From Engraulis encrasicolus (Eukaryota; Chordata; Actinopteri; Clupeiformes; Engraulidae): a stretch of 64,000 nucleotides of DNA. The position numbers and the translations under genes are program-made. The notes under the pieces were generated by a model. That model had not been told where the DNA came from. It saw only the letters and a list, made by a program, of their open reading frames with translations, and ran no database searches. Shown in pieces: positions 27,605 to 38,040 of this stretch (position 1 is the first letter of the stretch; each line of letters starts with the position of its first letter). Location: the NCBI RefSeq assembly GCF_034702125.1, contig NC_085872.1:31695376-31759375 (forward strand), written 5' to 3'.

Positions 27605-28317
27605 CATAACCCTGTACCACACACTTCCACCCACAGCTTACATGTAGTATATTACCAAGGGCTACTTTCCTTCCTCACCATCCCATGTGCGCGCACACAC
27701 ACACATACCCAAGTGTGATTAAAGCACTTTGATGTGATGCTGAGTGATTTCCTGGGCTGGTAATAGGGAGTGGAATGGCTGCTGCGCTCTCTCTCCCTGA
27801 GACTGTGGGGGTGATTTAGGGCCTAGCGGAACACACAACCTCCACGTCTCTGGCGTTATGCAAAGCGAATGAATCATACATGTCGGATGTGTGCTGCTGA
27901 ATATGAATGGGACTGTCCTCCACCCACATGACAGTCCTGCTTGCCCATTCCCCATTCTCCTCTGGGGCATCAATCTCAGCTTGATTACTTTTTCATAATC
28001 AGTGAAGCTGCTCGGCAGTCATCCACTGATGGGCAGTCACTTTGGAAGCCACAGGCCCCTGATGGAGGGTATGGCCGATGCCATGACAGATTGGCCATCA
28101 TTGTGTCACTCACTTTCACCGTGGCTCTCTTCTTTTTTTTTCATCTCTCCTCTCTAGCTTCTTCTGTCTGCCTTTCACTTGTCCTTGTCGCTTCTGTCTT
28201 TGATGTTCTCTCGTTTGTGTCCACTCCTCTTGCTTTCTTTCCTGTTCTTTATACTTGCCCTCTCATCTCCGTGTCCTTGGCTACTTTTTTTTTTTTAACC
28301 GACAAACACTCGCTCTA
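27605..28317. other. No recognisable gene
   Basis: A 125-codon + strand frame (27941-28318) has a hydrophobic Ser/Phe/Leu-rich C-terminal half, but it is read from a pyrimidine-rich tract (28120-28290) and has no homology that I recognise. Confidence 0.35.
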
Positions 28318-28490
28318 GCTCTCTAGCATTTTACAAGGAGACTCCGTCCCATTCCTGTATGATTGAACAGTGAGGCAGCACATGTGTGGCTCTGAAGTGC
28401 TAGCAGCTCTCTAGCATTTTACAAGGAGACTCCGTCCCATTCCTGTTTGATTGAACAGTGAGGCAGCACATGTGGCTCTAAAGTGCCTGT
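28318..28490. repeat. 87-bp tandem duplication
   Basis: The block beginning agctctctagcattttacaa recurs at 28405 after starting at 28318. The copies differ by a few substitutions and a 2-bp difference (catgtgtggctc versus catgtggctc). Confidence 0.9.
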
Positions 28491-28714
28491 GGGCTGCGTC
28501 GCTGTGGGGTGACATATCGTGGAATGTCTCTGATGCCATTGAGCTGACAAGCTTCGCCATCTCTTTTTAAAATGTATGGCACATCTACAATTATAATGAC
28601 CCCCTATAGAATGCTTAACTCCTGAGCCACATTGAGCCATGTTGTGTTCTACAAGGCTGACAGAGTGGTGTGACTGCTTATCGCGCTACTTACAGTAAGT
28701 TATAGCGCCACTTA

Positions 28715-29013
28715 AGCCCGATTCGGACATGACTTTTATTACCTATGGACCCCTGCTAATTCGGAATACTAACGGACAATGTCTGAGTTCTTAGTCCTGT
28801 GCGAATGCGCCAAGTCCGCGCTTTGCGAAGTAATTTCATGTCCCATGTCCATATCCACGCCGTTTGCACCCCCTTATGATGTCTGTGAATTGAGAAAAAT
28901 TACAGACGTTTGCTTATCCCGTCCGAATGTGCCACGAAAAATCACAGAGGTCCGGGGGTAATTACGGATTACCAGGGCTCCATAGGTAATATTTATCCCG
29001 AGTGAATCAGGCT
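28715..29013. mobile_element. PIF/Harbinger-like MITE, 299 bp, TTA target duplication
   Basis: The left end agcccgattcgg and inverted right end agcctgattcac share a diverged inverted repeat extending about 50 bp (ttattacctatgga and atattacctatgga). TTA flanks both ends (28712-28714, 29014-29016). It is non-autonomous. Confidence 0.7.
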
Positions 29014-29392
29014 TTACTTACACACACATGTAAAAGTGACTTAAGTTTATAATTTGAAATTGAGTTTAGTAGCAGGATGGCACAGTATTTATTTTACGTA
29101 TCATGTGATGAGCATTAGTATAGAGTGCTATATTGTATGCTTGATGTGTATAGGACCATGTGTTGATGCATTTTGAGCTTGAGATTTCTAGCTACAAAAT
29201 GGCAGGGAAGAGAAATTGTCAGTAATGATGAAAGCAATGGGCCATAGATAAAACACATAAAAGCAGATAATTTATGGCATGGGCACACTACAGGTAGGTG
29301 ACCTGTTTGATGGAAGTAACAGCAAGGTGCTTAGGAACTCTGGTGACGTGCCACACATTTGCTTCAGACTAAACATCAATTTCTATTGAAAA

Positions 29393-29424
29393 ATTGAAGA
29401 GTTCAGATGCAAAACCCCTAACTC
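29393..29424. repeat. 30-bp motif, inverted partner at 36627-36658
   Basis: The motif ttgaagagttcagatgcaaa continued by acccctaa recurs in inverse orientation 7.2 kb away with one extra C. The pair could be ends of one long DNA element or two independent short insertions. Confidence 0.6.
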
Positions 29425-29479
29425 CATTTCTGCATTTTCTATATTTTTAGATGCGTCCCAGCATCTCTATAAGAGGGTC

Positions 29480-29674
29480 TGTCTGTCCGTCCGTCCGTCC
29501 GTCTGAAACGCATTCGTCTGAAACGCATTCCTTCAATTGTTCCTTACTGTGGCCACAAGGCGGCAAGAGTTGCCATTTTGGACCGGAGCGAATGCGTGCA
29601 AGCCAATTGTTCCTCACTGTGGCCACAAGGTGGCAGAGTTGCCATTTTGGACCGGAGCGAATGCGTGCAAGCCA
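29480..29674. repeat. (GTCC)n and a 70-bp tandem duplication
   Basis: A (GTCT/GTCC)n run is followed by a doubled 14-mer (tctgaaacgcattc), then two 70-bp units at 29534 and 29604 beginning caattgttcc and holding ggaccggagcgaatgcgtgc. Confidence 0.9.
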
Positions 29675-29850
29675 GAACATATTATAACAGGCAAGACGGC
29701 TGATGGCATTGTGAGACAACTGAGAGGGGCATTCAATTTTCGCTATTGTTTTGCGTTTGGACAATGGGAGGCAACTTTATTTTGGTTCGTCAGAAACTCG
29801 CGGAAATGAACGATTTAGAAGTCGGCAGGCAGTTTTTGACACAGATGTTT

Positions 29851-30163
29851 GTGCTCGGATAGAGAGGCGTTTGCATTGCATAACGCTCCACGGCATGGAA
29901 CCGTAGTTAGTTGACAGGCGACCCGCAGCGCATACAGCTCTTCCTCTAAACGTTGACCTGTAACATTTGGTTATAGCTTTTCTCCTTTCAAAACATTTAC
30001 ATTTTCCTTTGTGCGTGGATAGAGGGGCGTTTGCATTGCATAACGCTCCACGACATGCAACTGTAGTTGACAGGCGACCCGCAGCGCAGCTCTTCCTCTA
30101 AACGTGGACCTGTAACATACATTTGGTTAGCTTTTTTTCTTTCATAACATTCACATTTTCCTC
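29851..30163. repeat. 160-bp tandem duplication
   Basis: Units start at 29851 and 30011 (gtgctcggatagag, gtgcgtggatagag). Shared blocks include gcgtttgcattgcataacgc and ttgacaggcgacccgcagcg. Several indels show that the copies are not very recent. Confidence 0.9.
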
Positions 30164-31464
30164 CGCTTTTCTCCAGTCCACAAACTCGGGTTCAGAGGTC
30201 TGTGTGTAGCCTACGAGCCTCCCTTTTAATATTCCCAGCGAGTTTACTTCTGCCTTTTCAGTAGTCAGTTTGCGCTGCGCATTGGAGCATGGTGCTCGAA
30301 CTACAAGTAGACATCTGGGCCATTTGACATAGGCCTACGGTGTGTTAGCCTACTCGTAACTTACAGAGAGGTTCTTTCGTTGGCGGGCTCGTACCCCACA
30401 GGTGCTTTTCGCTGCGCTCAGAGAGAGCACAGGACATAACGCGTCTTTCGTAATTGCTTTGTAGTCGTTTGAATTTGGTAAACTCTGGCACGGGAGCTCA
30501 CTGCTTTGTGCCTTGACGGTGAAGCTGGTTTTGAAAAAATAAGCGCATAATTCGAGAAGGGTCCAGCTGCAGTAAAACAGTTCCACCCTTAATGCAAGCA
30601 CGCCCATGGGCGTTCCCGGCATTTGCCGTATTGGCCAATCGTGAAGGGATACTGCATGATGTCATTTTCAAGGCCATTTCCGGATGAAGGCTCCATGTTT
30701 TCAAAGATATCCCGTGCAAATTGTTATCTCCCAGAGAAACGTTTCATTGAACATTCCACTGACATAATATTCTCAACAATTTATGTAAGAAAGTGAGATA
30801 AATCACACGTTTTCTAATCCCAATAAGTATTTTGCTTCCCGTACCTCGGACATTGTAGCCTACTGTTTAGGACTCGTGTCGCTATGCACACATTTGTCAT
30901 AACGTCATCAGGTCGCCAAAATGCTTTGATTTCAACACGACAACGTTGACACATTTACAGTAAATACTGTATATTGCCTAAATATATAGGCCTACTGTCA
31001 ATGCGTTGGCATTACCTTACCTAGCTGTGTGTATCGAGGTCACTGTCAACACTGGTAGGCTATATGATTAAACCACGGATTTTTTAAGGGCTGTGATTAA
31101 ACATCCTTTCCAGGATATTAACACACCCTGACAAATAATAATAATTATTATATGGTTGTGACGTCATCGGTCGAATGCTCCATTCATTTCAACGGGGCTC
31201 CCCAACGTTCGCACGTCTGTTACTTTTCGATAACGGACGGGTTGGTCTATAACAGACCGCTGTCAATGGCAATAAGACTTTTCACTGCTAAAGCGACTTT
31301 TCAACAACACTCTAATCAGCTTCTGTGATAGACAACACCTGTTGTCTAGCGGTGTTCCACAACGGCACTGTTTTGTTTTGCGCAGCAACAATCTTAACAT
31401 TAAATAGGCCTAAAGAAATGTCCCCGCCATGTGTGAATCATTTAAGTATATCCATATAATAAGC
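30164..31464. other. No gene recognised; CpG-bearing sequence
   Basis: Contains CpG-rich patches (30230-30460, 31150-31330) that could be part of an unrecognised repeat or regulatory DNA. Minus-strand frames of 73-90 codons at 30350-30719 have no recognisable domain. Confidence 0.3.
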
Positions 31465-31601
31465 GGGTTACCTTTCGGCGAGTCGGTCGCTTTGTGGAAT
31501 AGCAGCACTTCAGAGAGAAGTGCGCTCCGCGTCGGGGTCTAAAGATTCTCTTTGTCGTGCTGCTATTCCACGGTAGCGACCTTCTCGCCGAACGTTAACC
31601 C
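31465..31601. repeat. 137-bp foldback
   Basis: The arms are gggttacctttcggcgagtc through ggaatagcagcac, and the inverse, gtgctgctattccacgg through ctcgccgaacgttaaccc. About 45 bp of stem with a few mismatches surrounds a 45-bp centre. No target duplication is evident. Confidence 0.75.
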
Positions 31602-31609
31602 TTACTTAA

Positions 31610-32011
31610 AAAAAACCTTTTAGGCGAGGTTGTTCACTTGGTAAGACATGATATAGGCTACTTAGAAAAGTTGTACGATGTACATCAACACATTCCCGAC
31701 TTTTTGAAGTAGTGTCACCTCACCAGTTATGTGGCCAGCTTGAAAAGAGCAGATATTAATGAAAAAATACATGAAATAGTATTTGAAATAGCAATAGGCT
31801 ATTTGTTTGTTTTATTGGAGAAAAACGATTTCTTCATTACCATAGGCCTACCATACTCCATGTCTGTCTATGATTTAGGAGTGACCACACCATTGAAGCT
31901 TACACTTTATCCAGGAGAGGTTCCAGATTGGCCTGTCTTAATTCAAAGGCCATCAGAAAACAGAGAAAACTTTTCCTATCATCATAACCAGTGTTTGTGC
32001 ATACATAATCA
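31610..32011. other. No recognisable feature
   Basis: A 96-codon + strand frame (31731-32021) runs into the repeat at 32012. It has no domain that I recognise. Confidence 0.35.
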
Positions 32012-32176
32012 GGGCCGCTGACAGCTTTGGCTTTGCCCAGGACAAAGTCATCTGAAAGGGCCCCCCACTCAATACATAGACTACATACAATGTAATGAGG
32101 ACCTATTCCTGGACCCCTCGTCTCACTGGGCCCAGGTCAACGGACCCCTTTGTCCCCCCTGTCAGCTTCCCGGCAT
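32012..32176 (+). mobile_element. 'GGGCCGCTGACAGCTTT' repeat, full-looking copy
   Basis: Starts gggccgctgacagctttggc and ends cccctgtcagcttcccggc, parallel to the segments at 8033-8175. An inner tgggcccagg-type block is shared. The ends are partly inverted (ctgacagctt / cagcttcccg is weak). Confidence 0.65.
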
Positions 32177-32394
32177 GTAGGCCACATACATTGCTGAAAG
32201 AAGTGAACGAGACAGGAATGAAATGTGAATTTATTTCTGTTTACTTTTACACTATGAAGTGTGAACGGTCACCTCTCCCTCTCCTCATATTCAGAGTGCA
32301 TAAAACAGCACTCAACTGTGTGGTCTGTTGATAGCCTGTGTAGTACAGTAGATTAGACTCCATTTTTTGACAAAAATCTATGGAGGGTTAACAC

Positions 32395-33080
32395 AAAGTT
32401 TGAAATTGTGTTTGACCAGTCTCCAATGTGCATTTAACTAATAACTAAAAATAAGGCATTGGCATTAAATACAGACTGATACATACTATAAATACACTCA
32501 CACAGACACCCAAACAGTGTGCAATAATAAGATTAACATACTGATGGACAATAAATACACAAACACAGTGGACACACACACACACACGGCAGGAGAAGTT
32601 CATACAGGTGATGTGAAGATGCTGTATACAAGGTGCAATGAGTAAAGTGTAAGTGGCATGGTGAAAGAAGTGTTCATGGAATATTCTCCCATGTCCTTGG
32701 TTATTCATGTGGTTTTCTTCAGTACTTTGAGGAGTCTGATGGCTTGTGGAAAGAAGCCGTTTCCCAGTGTGCTTTTGCAGCACCGCATGCTGGGCTAGCG
32801 CTTCCCTGATGGTAGTAGGGAGAACAGGTAGGGGTGATCTTATGAGCTTTTCTGCTGTCCTCACCACTCTCTGTACTGCCTTCTAGTCTTCAGCTTGACG
32901 GCTGCCATGCCAGACAGAGAGGCTGCTGGTCAGGATGCTCTCAATGACACCCCTGTAGAAGGTGGTGAGTGCCGTTGTGGGGAGGTCGGCTCTTCTCTCA
33001 TCCTTCGCAGGAAGTGGAGTAGTGTCTGTGCCTTTTTGAGATGGGGGAGCCATGTGGTGCAGTTGGCAGAGGAGGAGCGG
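32395..33080 (-). mobile_element. 5'-truncated LINE, RT C-terminus and tail
   Basis: The minus strand shows LKKAQTLLHFLRRMREE near 33035, then in another frame LTTFYRGVIESILTSSLSVW. A later frame has VVRTAEKLIRSPLP and TIREALAQHAVLQKHTG. These are ordered blocks of a CR1/L2-like reverse transcriptase C-terminus. The tail (32400-32445) matches the LINE at 19135. Two frame shifts and a stop (32883-32885) make it inactive. Its 5' break lies immediately downstream of exon-like B1. Confidence 0.75.
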
Positions 33081-33084
33081 CACA

Positions 33085-33164
33085 GTGGTTGGTGCTGGGT
33101 TGATCAGGTTCAGATCCGAAGTTGCTGGTGTCATCAGCCCTCCCTCTGAAAACTGGCTCTGTGC
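33085..33164 (-). other. Duplicate exon B1, running into a LINE
   Basis: Acceptor ttttttgacag is followed by gcacagagccagttttcaga, aligned with B2 (gcagagaggcagttttctga). From phase 0 the frame stays open into the LINE and ends at 32883, so a transcript using A1-B1 would end in about 65 LINE-derived or out-of-frame residues. No donor like that of B2 is visible. Confidence 0.35.
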
Positions 33165-33577
33165 CTGTCAAAAAAAGGCATGTTAATGTTATGAATGACA
33201 ATTAAGGCAAAAAACAACCACCCCCTATCTACCTACAGAAGGACATGACATGAGCATGTGCATATGCTTGTGCACATGCCCCCCCACACACTGCTACTGT
33301 CTTAAAGTTTGGTGCACGTGCATGCATGCACGCCTATTCTCCCCCCTTTGCCTCAAGTCAAGTGTGCATTTTAGAGGTTGTCCTCACCTGCACATGTGTG
33401 AAGAGCAGGAAGATTGGAGGTTGAGGATGAAGAGGCAAGGCAGGAGGTTCTCCTTGTGAGCGGCCCTGGTCCTGATGCTGATTGCCCATCACCATGCTGT
33501 GGTTCATCAAACCCATTACCGGCATATCAATGCTGAACAGGAACGACTGCTTCCATCTGCACGCATGCACACAAACA

Positions 33578-33615
<38 letters not shown>

Positions 33616-34339
33616 AGGGATACATAGAATACACTACATAAAAATCACACCCATCATTTTAATGCAGAACACCAGGCTGAAGAGATACACAGCTTCTGGC
33701 CTGTGCAGGGATCACTACAGTGCCAGTGTTTTGTATTATCCTCCATCCACATTTTTTTTCAATAAATAAACACAGCACAGAAAGGAATTACTGTATGAAA
33801 TACTTATTGGTCTAGTGCAGAACAAAACAGATTCAGTGTTTTACTCACCACTGTGTGCAAGTTTCTGTGTTCAGCTCAGGTGGAAGCCTCCATCACAACA
33901 TGTTGGTACTGACATTAACCATCCTTCAGAAAACTGCCTCTCTGCCTGTCAGAAATAGCAAAATAATGTTAACACAACAAGGTAGTATCTTAAAGATATC
34001 CTTAACCACAGACAGACAGACACACACTGCCACTGCCTTGGTTCTAGGACACACATACGCCCTTTAAGGGTCACATCACATGTAATGGCCGGGTTCTCAC
34101 TCACTCACTCACTCACTCCTTTTCTCCTACTTTTGCCTCAGACAATGCAGTGAGTTTTTAAAAATTGGCCTTACCTGCACATGTGTGAAGGACAGGAAGG
34201 GAGGTTGAGGATGGAGCTGCCAGTCAGGAGGTCCAGAGCTGTCCTGGTCCATCACCATCATGTGGATCATCAACCCCAATCCCAACTTCTTATATCTGCG
34301 TGAACACATTCACAAACACACACACACACACACACACAA
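33150..34339. repeat. Tandem duplication of an exon pair with its intron and (CA)n
   Basis: Unit 1 is 33150-33612 and unit 2 is 33935-34339, offset about 740-790 bp. The intron between the B and A exons is 223 bp in unit 1 and 229 bp in unit 2. Both units end in a (CA)n tract just upstream of the A acceptor. Divergence is considerable. Confidence 0.75.
33388..33556 (-). other. Duplicate exon A1 of the hypothetical gene
   Basis: Paralogue of A2. Acceptor gcgtgcag lies after a (TG)n tract and donor is gtgcag|gtgagg. The length of 169 nt and A2's 121 nt are both 3n+1, entering and leaving in the same phases. Shared residues include MVM, HPQPP and FTHVQ at the 3' end. Because A exons enter in phase 2 and leave in phase 0, A2 cannot be followed by A1 in frame. 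Use would have to be alternative. Confidence 0.4.
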
Positions 34340-35062
34340 TAGGCGAGATGCAGGTTATATGGCACATTAGGAGGCAGGGGTATTGTTGCACTCTAGATGT
34401 TTAGAAATAAGTAGGTGCGTGGACCCAAAAAGTAGAGTTCAATGTGGGAGTACACTAAATAAGACACTGAGGTCAAGTCACTGCTCTCTGATGGCAGCAA
34501 CCTGAAACATCTGCTCTACTCTGCTCTGAGAAAAATAAACAAATTGACCTTAGTGTCTTATTTAGTGTGTGAACCTGCTCCCACATTGAACTATATGGCA
34601 CATTTAAAATCAGACCCAATGACAAGTCAAGTCAATGCAACGGACATGAACCGACCATTACGGTACATTAAAATAACAGACTAAACAGTCTTTGGATGAT
34701 TGAAGAGGCAGGAGAGATGAGGGGCCTCGATCCAGTAGCATTTATTTACTTCCCAATCTGAAACAAGACAGGGCGGACACAATGAGGCACACTGCAAGCA
34801 GATTCTTTGGGGTCGAAGCAAACGGCTTTCCCCTTGCCAATCTTCCAGAAGTGAGAGAACACTAAAGCAGCTAGACAAGCTATTGTTTACAGTATAATAG
34901 AGAAACCAAGGCACTTAGATCGTATAGTTTACAAAGTTAAAACCAAAAGAAAACACAATGTTTATCACCGAAAATACCACAGGGATCTCTTTCATACATT
35001 AACACATACCTGACAGGGCGGACACAATGAAGCACACTGCAAGGGGTCGAAGCGAACGGCAT
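33871..35062 (-). CDS. Hypothetical spliced gene, 82 codons over three exons
   Basis: I do not recognise the protein. The model is drawn from splice motifs only. The first coding exon is 35010-35064: acceptor tcgcag, ATG at 35062, donor cag|gtatgt. Exon A2 is 34175-34295: acceptor cacgcag, donor gtgcag|gtaagg. Exon B2 is 33849-33945: acceptor tttctgacag, stop TGA ending at 33871, donor-like gtg|gtgagt beyond the stop. Coding parts are 53, 121 and 75 nt, total 249, so the frame closes exactly. The codon split AG|A falls on the first coding junction and the A2-B2 junction is phase 0. The peptide has a Met/His-rich middle and a PPFLSFTHVQ segment, with no signal peptide or domain. Upstream non-coding exons are proposed at 35283-35409 and 35857-36000. 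It may be a lncRNA or a chance array. Confidence 0.35.
34435..34592. mobile_element. Foldback MITE, about 158 bp
   Basis: The left arm agttcaatgtgggag...actaaataagacact is repeated inverted at the right end, with an extra 6-7 bases in the right arm. The loop is about 70 bp. It lies inside the first coding intron of the hypothetical minus-strand gene. Confidence 0.8.
34767..34856 (-). pseudogene. Intronless copy of the 35.0/35.3 kb exon junction
   Basis: On the minus strand it reads ggcaaggg joined directly to gaaagccgtttgcttcgacc. The upper locus has ggcaaggg|gtaagc, then a 218-bp gap, then gcag|gaatgccgttcgcttcg. The copy therefore matches the spliced product at the predicted junction. It carries 9- and 12-bp insertions, the ATG is changed to AAG, and the 3' donor is lost. 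It could be a processed copy, or the unsplit ancestor if the intron was gained. Confidence 0.5.
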
Positions 35063-35282
35063 TCCTGCGACACAATAGGCTCGTTAGCACCTGTTAACTT
35101 CATAACGATCGCGGACATTAATGGCGCTAATGTACATACTTTGAGCGAAAATTACAACGAAAATATCAACACAAACGTAACAGAATATCTTCCCATCAAA
35201 GATCAATAAAATAACAGAGAAATTAAAGTACAGAAACATCATTAAATAGTTTGTAACACGGAGGAAAAAAAACACAGCTTAC

Positions 35283-35409
35283 CCCTTGCCGAAGTGAGGA
35301 AGAGTTCCGGGTGCCACACCAATTAACGCCCCATCAGAAACAATAGGTAACGATAAACCCATCCCAAGTAGTATCTACATTGTAGCCCATATATTTTGAG
35401 AAGTTCACT
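35283..35409 (-). other. Possible 5' non-coding exon
   Basis: The donor ggcaaggg|gtaagc at 35283 is supported by the intronless copy at 34767-34856. The acceptor is less certain: tatattttctcttag at about 35410 is the best pyrimidine-rich candidate. A TAA in frame upstream of the ATG limits translation to the next exon. Confidence 0.35.
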
Positions 35410-35856
35410 AAGAGAAAATATAAAGGTTTATTTTTAGCACTACTACATCAAGTCGGTTTTATTTACAATTTCTTTCCATGCACTGGTCAAGAATTGAAAT
35501 TACGTTTAACACCAGGTTGAACAAATATGACACCTCCGACTTTCAGTGCTATTCTATACATCTTTGCTTCAAAGAAACACAACTGATAGCTCAGATGATG
35601 AAACAGACGTGCACAACGCAGCACAGGAAGAAACTACTGTATGTCTGTCCATAACTTATTACTGTACATTATGACAAATACACACACAACATCTGAAACA
35701 AACTTACGAAGGGCAGCCTGTTATCTTGCCTTGAAGCTAAAAATCATTAGCCAAAACCGCTAGTTGGTGGGCCGAGGTAAATGTTCGCCCTCCGACTGAA
35801 AGTCAACTCGTAAAGTAACCGTTATGTATATTCATGCATTTTATTCGAAATCTTAC

Positions 35857-36030
35857 CGACAGTTGAGTGATCGCTGCAGCGAAATCCATCCATTCGTTTT
35901 AATAAGTCCCGCGCAGCGCTTGTGTTGTCATTCGGCAGCATATCACTTCAGAAACTTGAACAGCCAAAGGGGCGTTACTGTGAGGGCGGTCTAGTAAGGA
36001 GGAATGGGCGTAGCGGTATTAGCTGGACAA
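35857..36030 (-). promoter_or_regulatory. Possible CpG-rich promoter and first exon
   Basis: This patch has several CpGs and GC-box-like ggggcg and gggcgt motifs at 35969-36012. On the minus strand it ends with a good donor (ctgtcg|gtaaga at 35857). Position and orientation suit a start for the minus-strand model. There is no TATA box, and no expression evidence is available. Confidence 0.3.
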
Positions 36031-36039
36031 GACGCAGCT

Positions 36040-36626
36040 GGACCATATTGCATAATTTACCTAAAGGGTGAACCCATAAGCACATGATTCACCCAAACTG
36101 TTATGTATTTATTATTTGTCTGTTTAGATTCTTTCCCACATGCACATGATGCTGAAATGGCGTGATACTAAAGGTTGATACTAATAAATGTCTGGTCATT
36201 TGTAATGTAGCCTACTTCATCTATGTGAAATTTGAAATCATATGGTTCTTTTCCAAATCCAAGAATGATAAGCTTATTATAGCCGAAACTGCAAAAAATA
36301 AAGCCATGTCTCGCCGTTTTGCTGCCTGCCACATTATTTGGAGTGTCCATGATGACCAATAACCAAAAATTACATCCTCAGGGGGGCGTTGACAGGTTAG
36401 GAGGAGGACAGCGGGGCGTTTGGGGAAAAAAAAAGGTTTGAATTGGCATAGAGGGACGCATCTGTTGTCCGCCTGTCGGCCTTGTTTTAGAGTACCCCGT
36501 TGTTGGTTTGCTTTACATTTATGTACTTGATAATACATAGTTATATTACATTAAAAAAAAGTATGCAATTTTGATAGCTTTGTATTAAATAAAAATGAAT
36601 TAAGATTATTTTCTGAAAACACACTT
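36040..36626. other. No recognisable feature
   Basis: AT-rich with a short GC patch at 36380-36420. Overlapping frames on both strands (36162-36362) are without domains. Confidence 0.3.
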
Positions 36627-36658
36627 AGGGGGTTTTGCATCTGAACTCTTCAATTTGA
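36627..36658. repeat. Inverted partner of the 29393 motif
   Basis: Reads ttagggggttttgcatctga then actcttcaattt, the reverse complement of 29393-29424 apart from one C. About 180 bp inward lies gggacgcatct, whose inverse agatgcgtccc lies about 25 bp inward of the left motif, a second shared block. Confidence 0.6.
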
Positions 36659-37018
36659 CCCTGAAGGCCACTATTATCTCATGTTTGAATTTATCTCCTA
36701 TATTTAAAGTATAATTTTATCTATGACTGTCTTTGAAATTTAGAGATCATGAGCATGAACTAGGCTACATAAAATAGCCTATTACAGATCTGTCACGCCC
36801 ATTTAAGGCAAGAAGAGGAAATTCTTAATGACATGCTTTTTATTGAAAGGTATGAATTGCATTTGATGACAAGTCTCACTATGGAGGAGTCTCCTGACTT
36901 TCTCCTCAGTGTATTAGGCTACTTAGATTTAGGATATTAGAATTAGCAAAATTATTGGAAGTGGATAGAACCATTAGCATCAAGCCACAAGTGATCACAA
37001 GTACACTTCCATTGCTAG
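36659..37018. other. No recognisable feature
   Basis: AT-rich non-coding sequence. Confidence 0.35.
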
Positions 37019-37400
37019 GCTATAATAATAATAATAACAATAATAATAATAATAATAATAATAACTTGGTTTTATATAGCGCCTTTCAAGTAACCCAAGG
37101 TTGCTTTACAAAAGGAGAGTGAGCAGAATGAAATGGAATAGAGAGTGAGCAGAATGGAATGGAATAGAGAGAGAGGAGAGGAGGGCGGGTAGAGGTGGGG
37201 TTGGGGCAGGGTGGTTAAGGACCACAGGCTTCAGTGAACAAGTGTGATTTTAGGTGTTTTTGGAATGTAGCCAGTGTGGGGGCTTGACGGACATGGAGAG
37301 GTAGACTGTTCCAAAGGGTGGGGGCAGCAACACGGAAGGCTTTGTCACCAAAGGTCCGTAGCCTGCAACGAGGGATGACAAGCGGTATAGTGTACTGTCA
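37019..37400 (-). mobile_element. (ATA)n plus LINE/SINE-like dispersed repeat
   Basis: An (AAT)n run at 37021-37063 abuts ggttttatatagcgcctttc and ccaaggttgctttaca, a block I remember as a 3' end of fish retroposons. The rest, with gacggacatggagaggtaga and gtcaccaaaggtccg, resembles a family of that type. On the minus strand the (ATA)n would be the terminal repeat. Confidence 0.5.
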
Positions 37401-37494
37401 AAGGCAGGCAATGCAGAAAAAAATCCTAGGTAGTCTATTCTCATATTTTACCAGGGCTTATATGAGCAACTTCCTGAAATGAGGTGGACTAACA

Positions 37495-37708
<214 letters not shown>

Positions 37709-37866
37709 CCAGGGTTGAGCTGTCCATAAGGTGTCACAGGAAGCCTCCATCCAGACACCATGCAGTCCCCTCGGGGCCTCCCTTAACACTGTTCCCTCTA
37801 TGGATGTCTGTGTGCGCCTACCCAGAGTGGTAATTGGCATTGGCTTTGGCATAGGCTTGGCCTACG

Positions 37867-37869
37867 GGT

Positions 37870-37934
<65 letters not shown>

Positions 37935-38040
37935 TGTGTGTGTGTGTATGTGTGTCTGTGTGTGTGTGTGTGCGTGCATGCGTGTGTGTCTGTGTGTGTG
38001 TGTGCGCGCGCAAGCGTGCGTGCGTGTGTGTGTGTGCGTA
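37867..38040. repeat. (TG)n, interrupted
   Basis: TG repeats with TC, TA and CG interruptions over about 170 bp. Confidence 0.95.
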
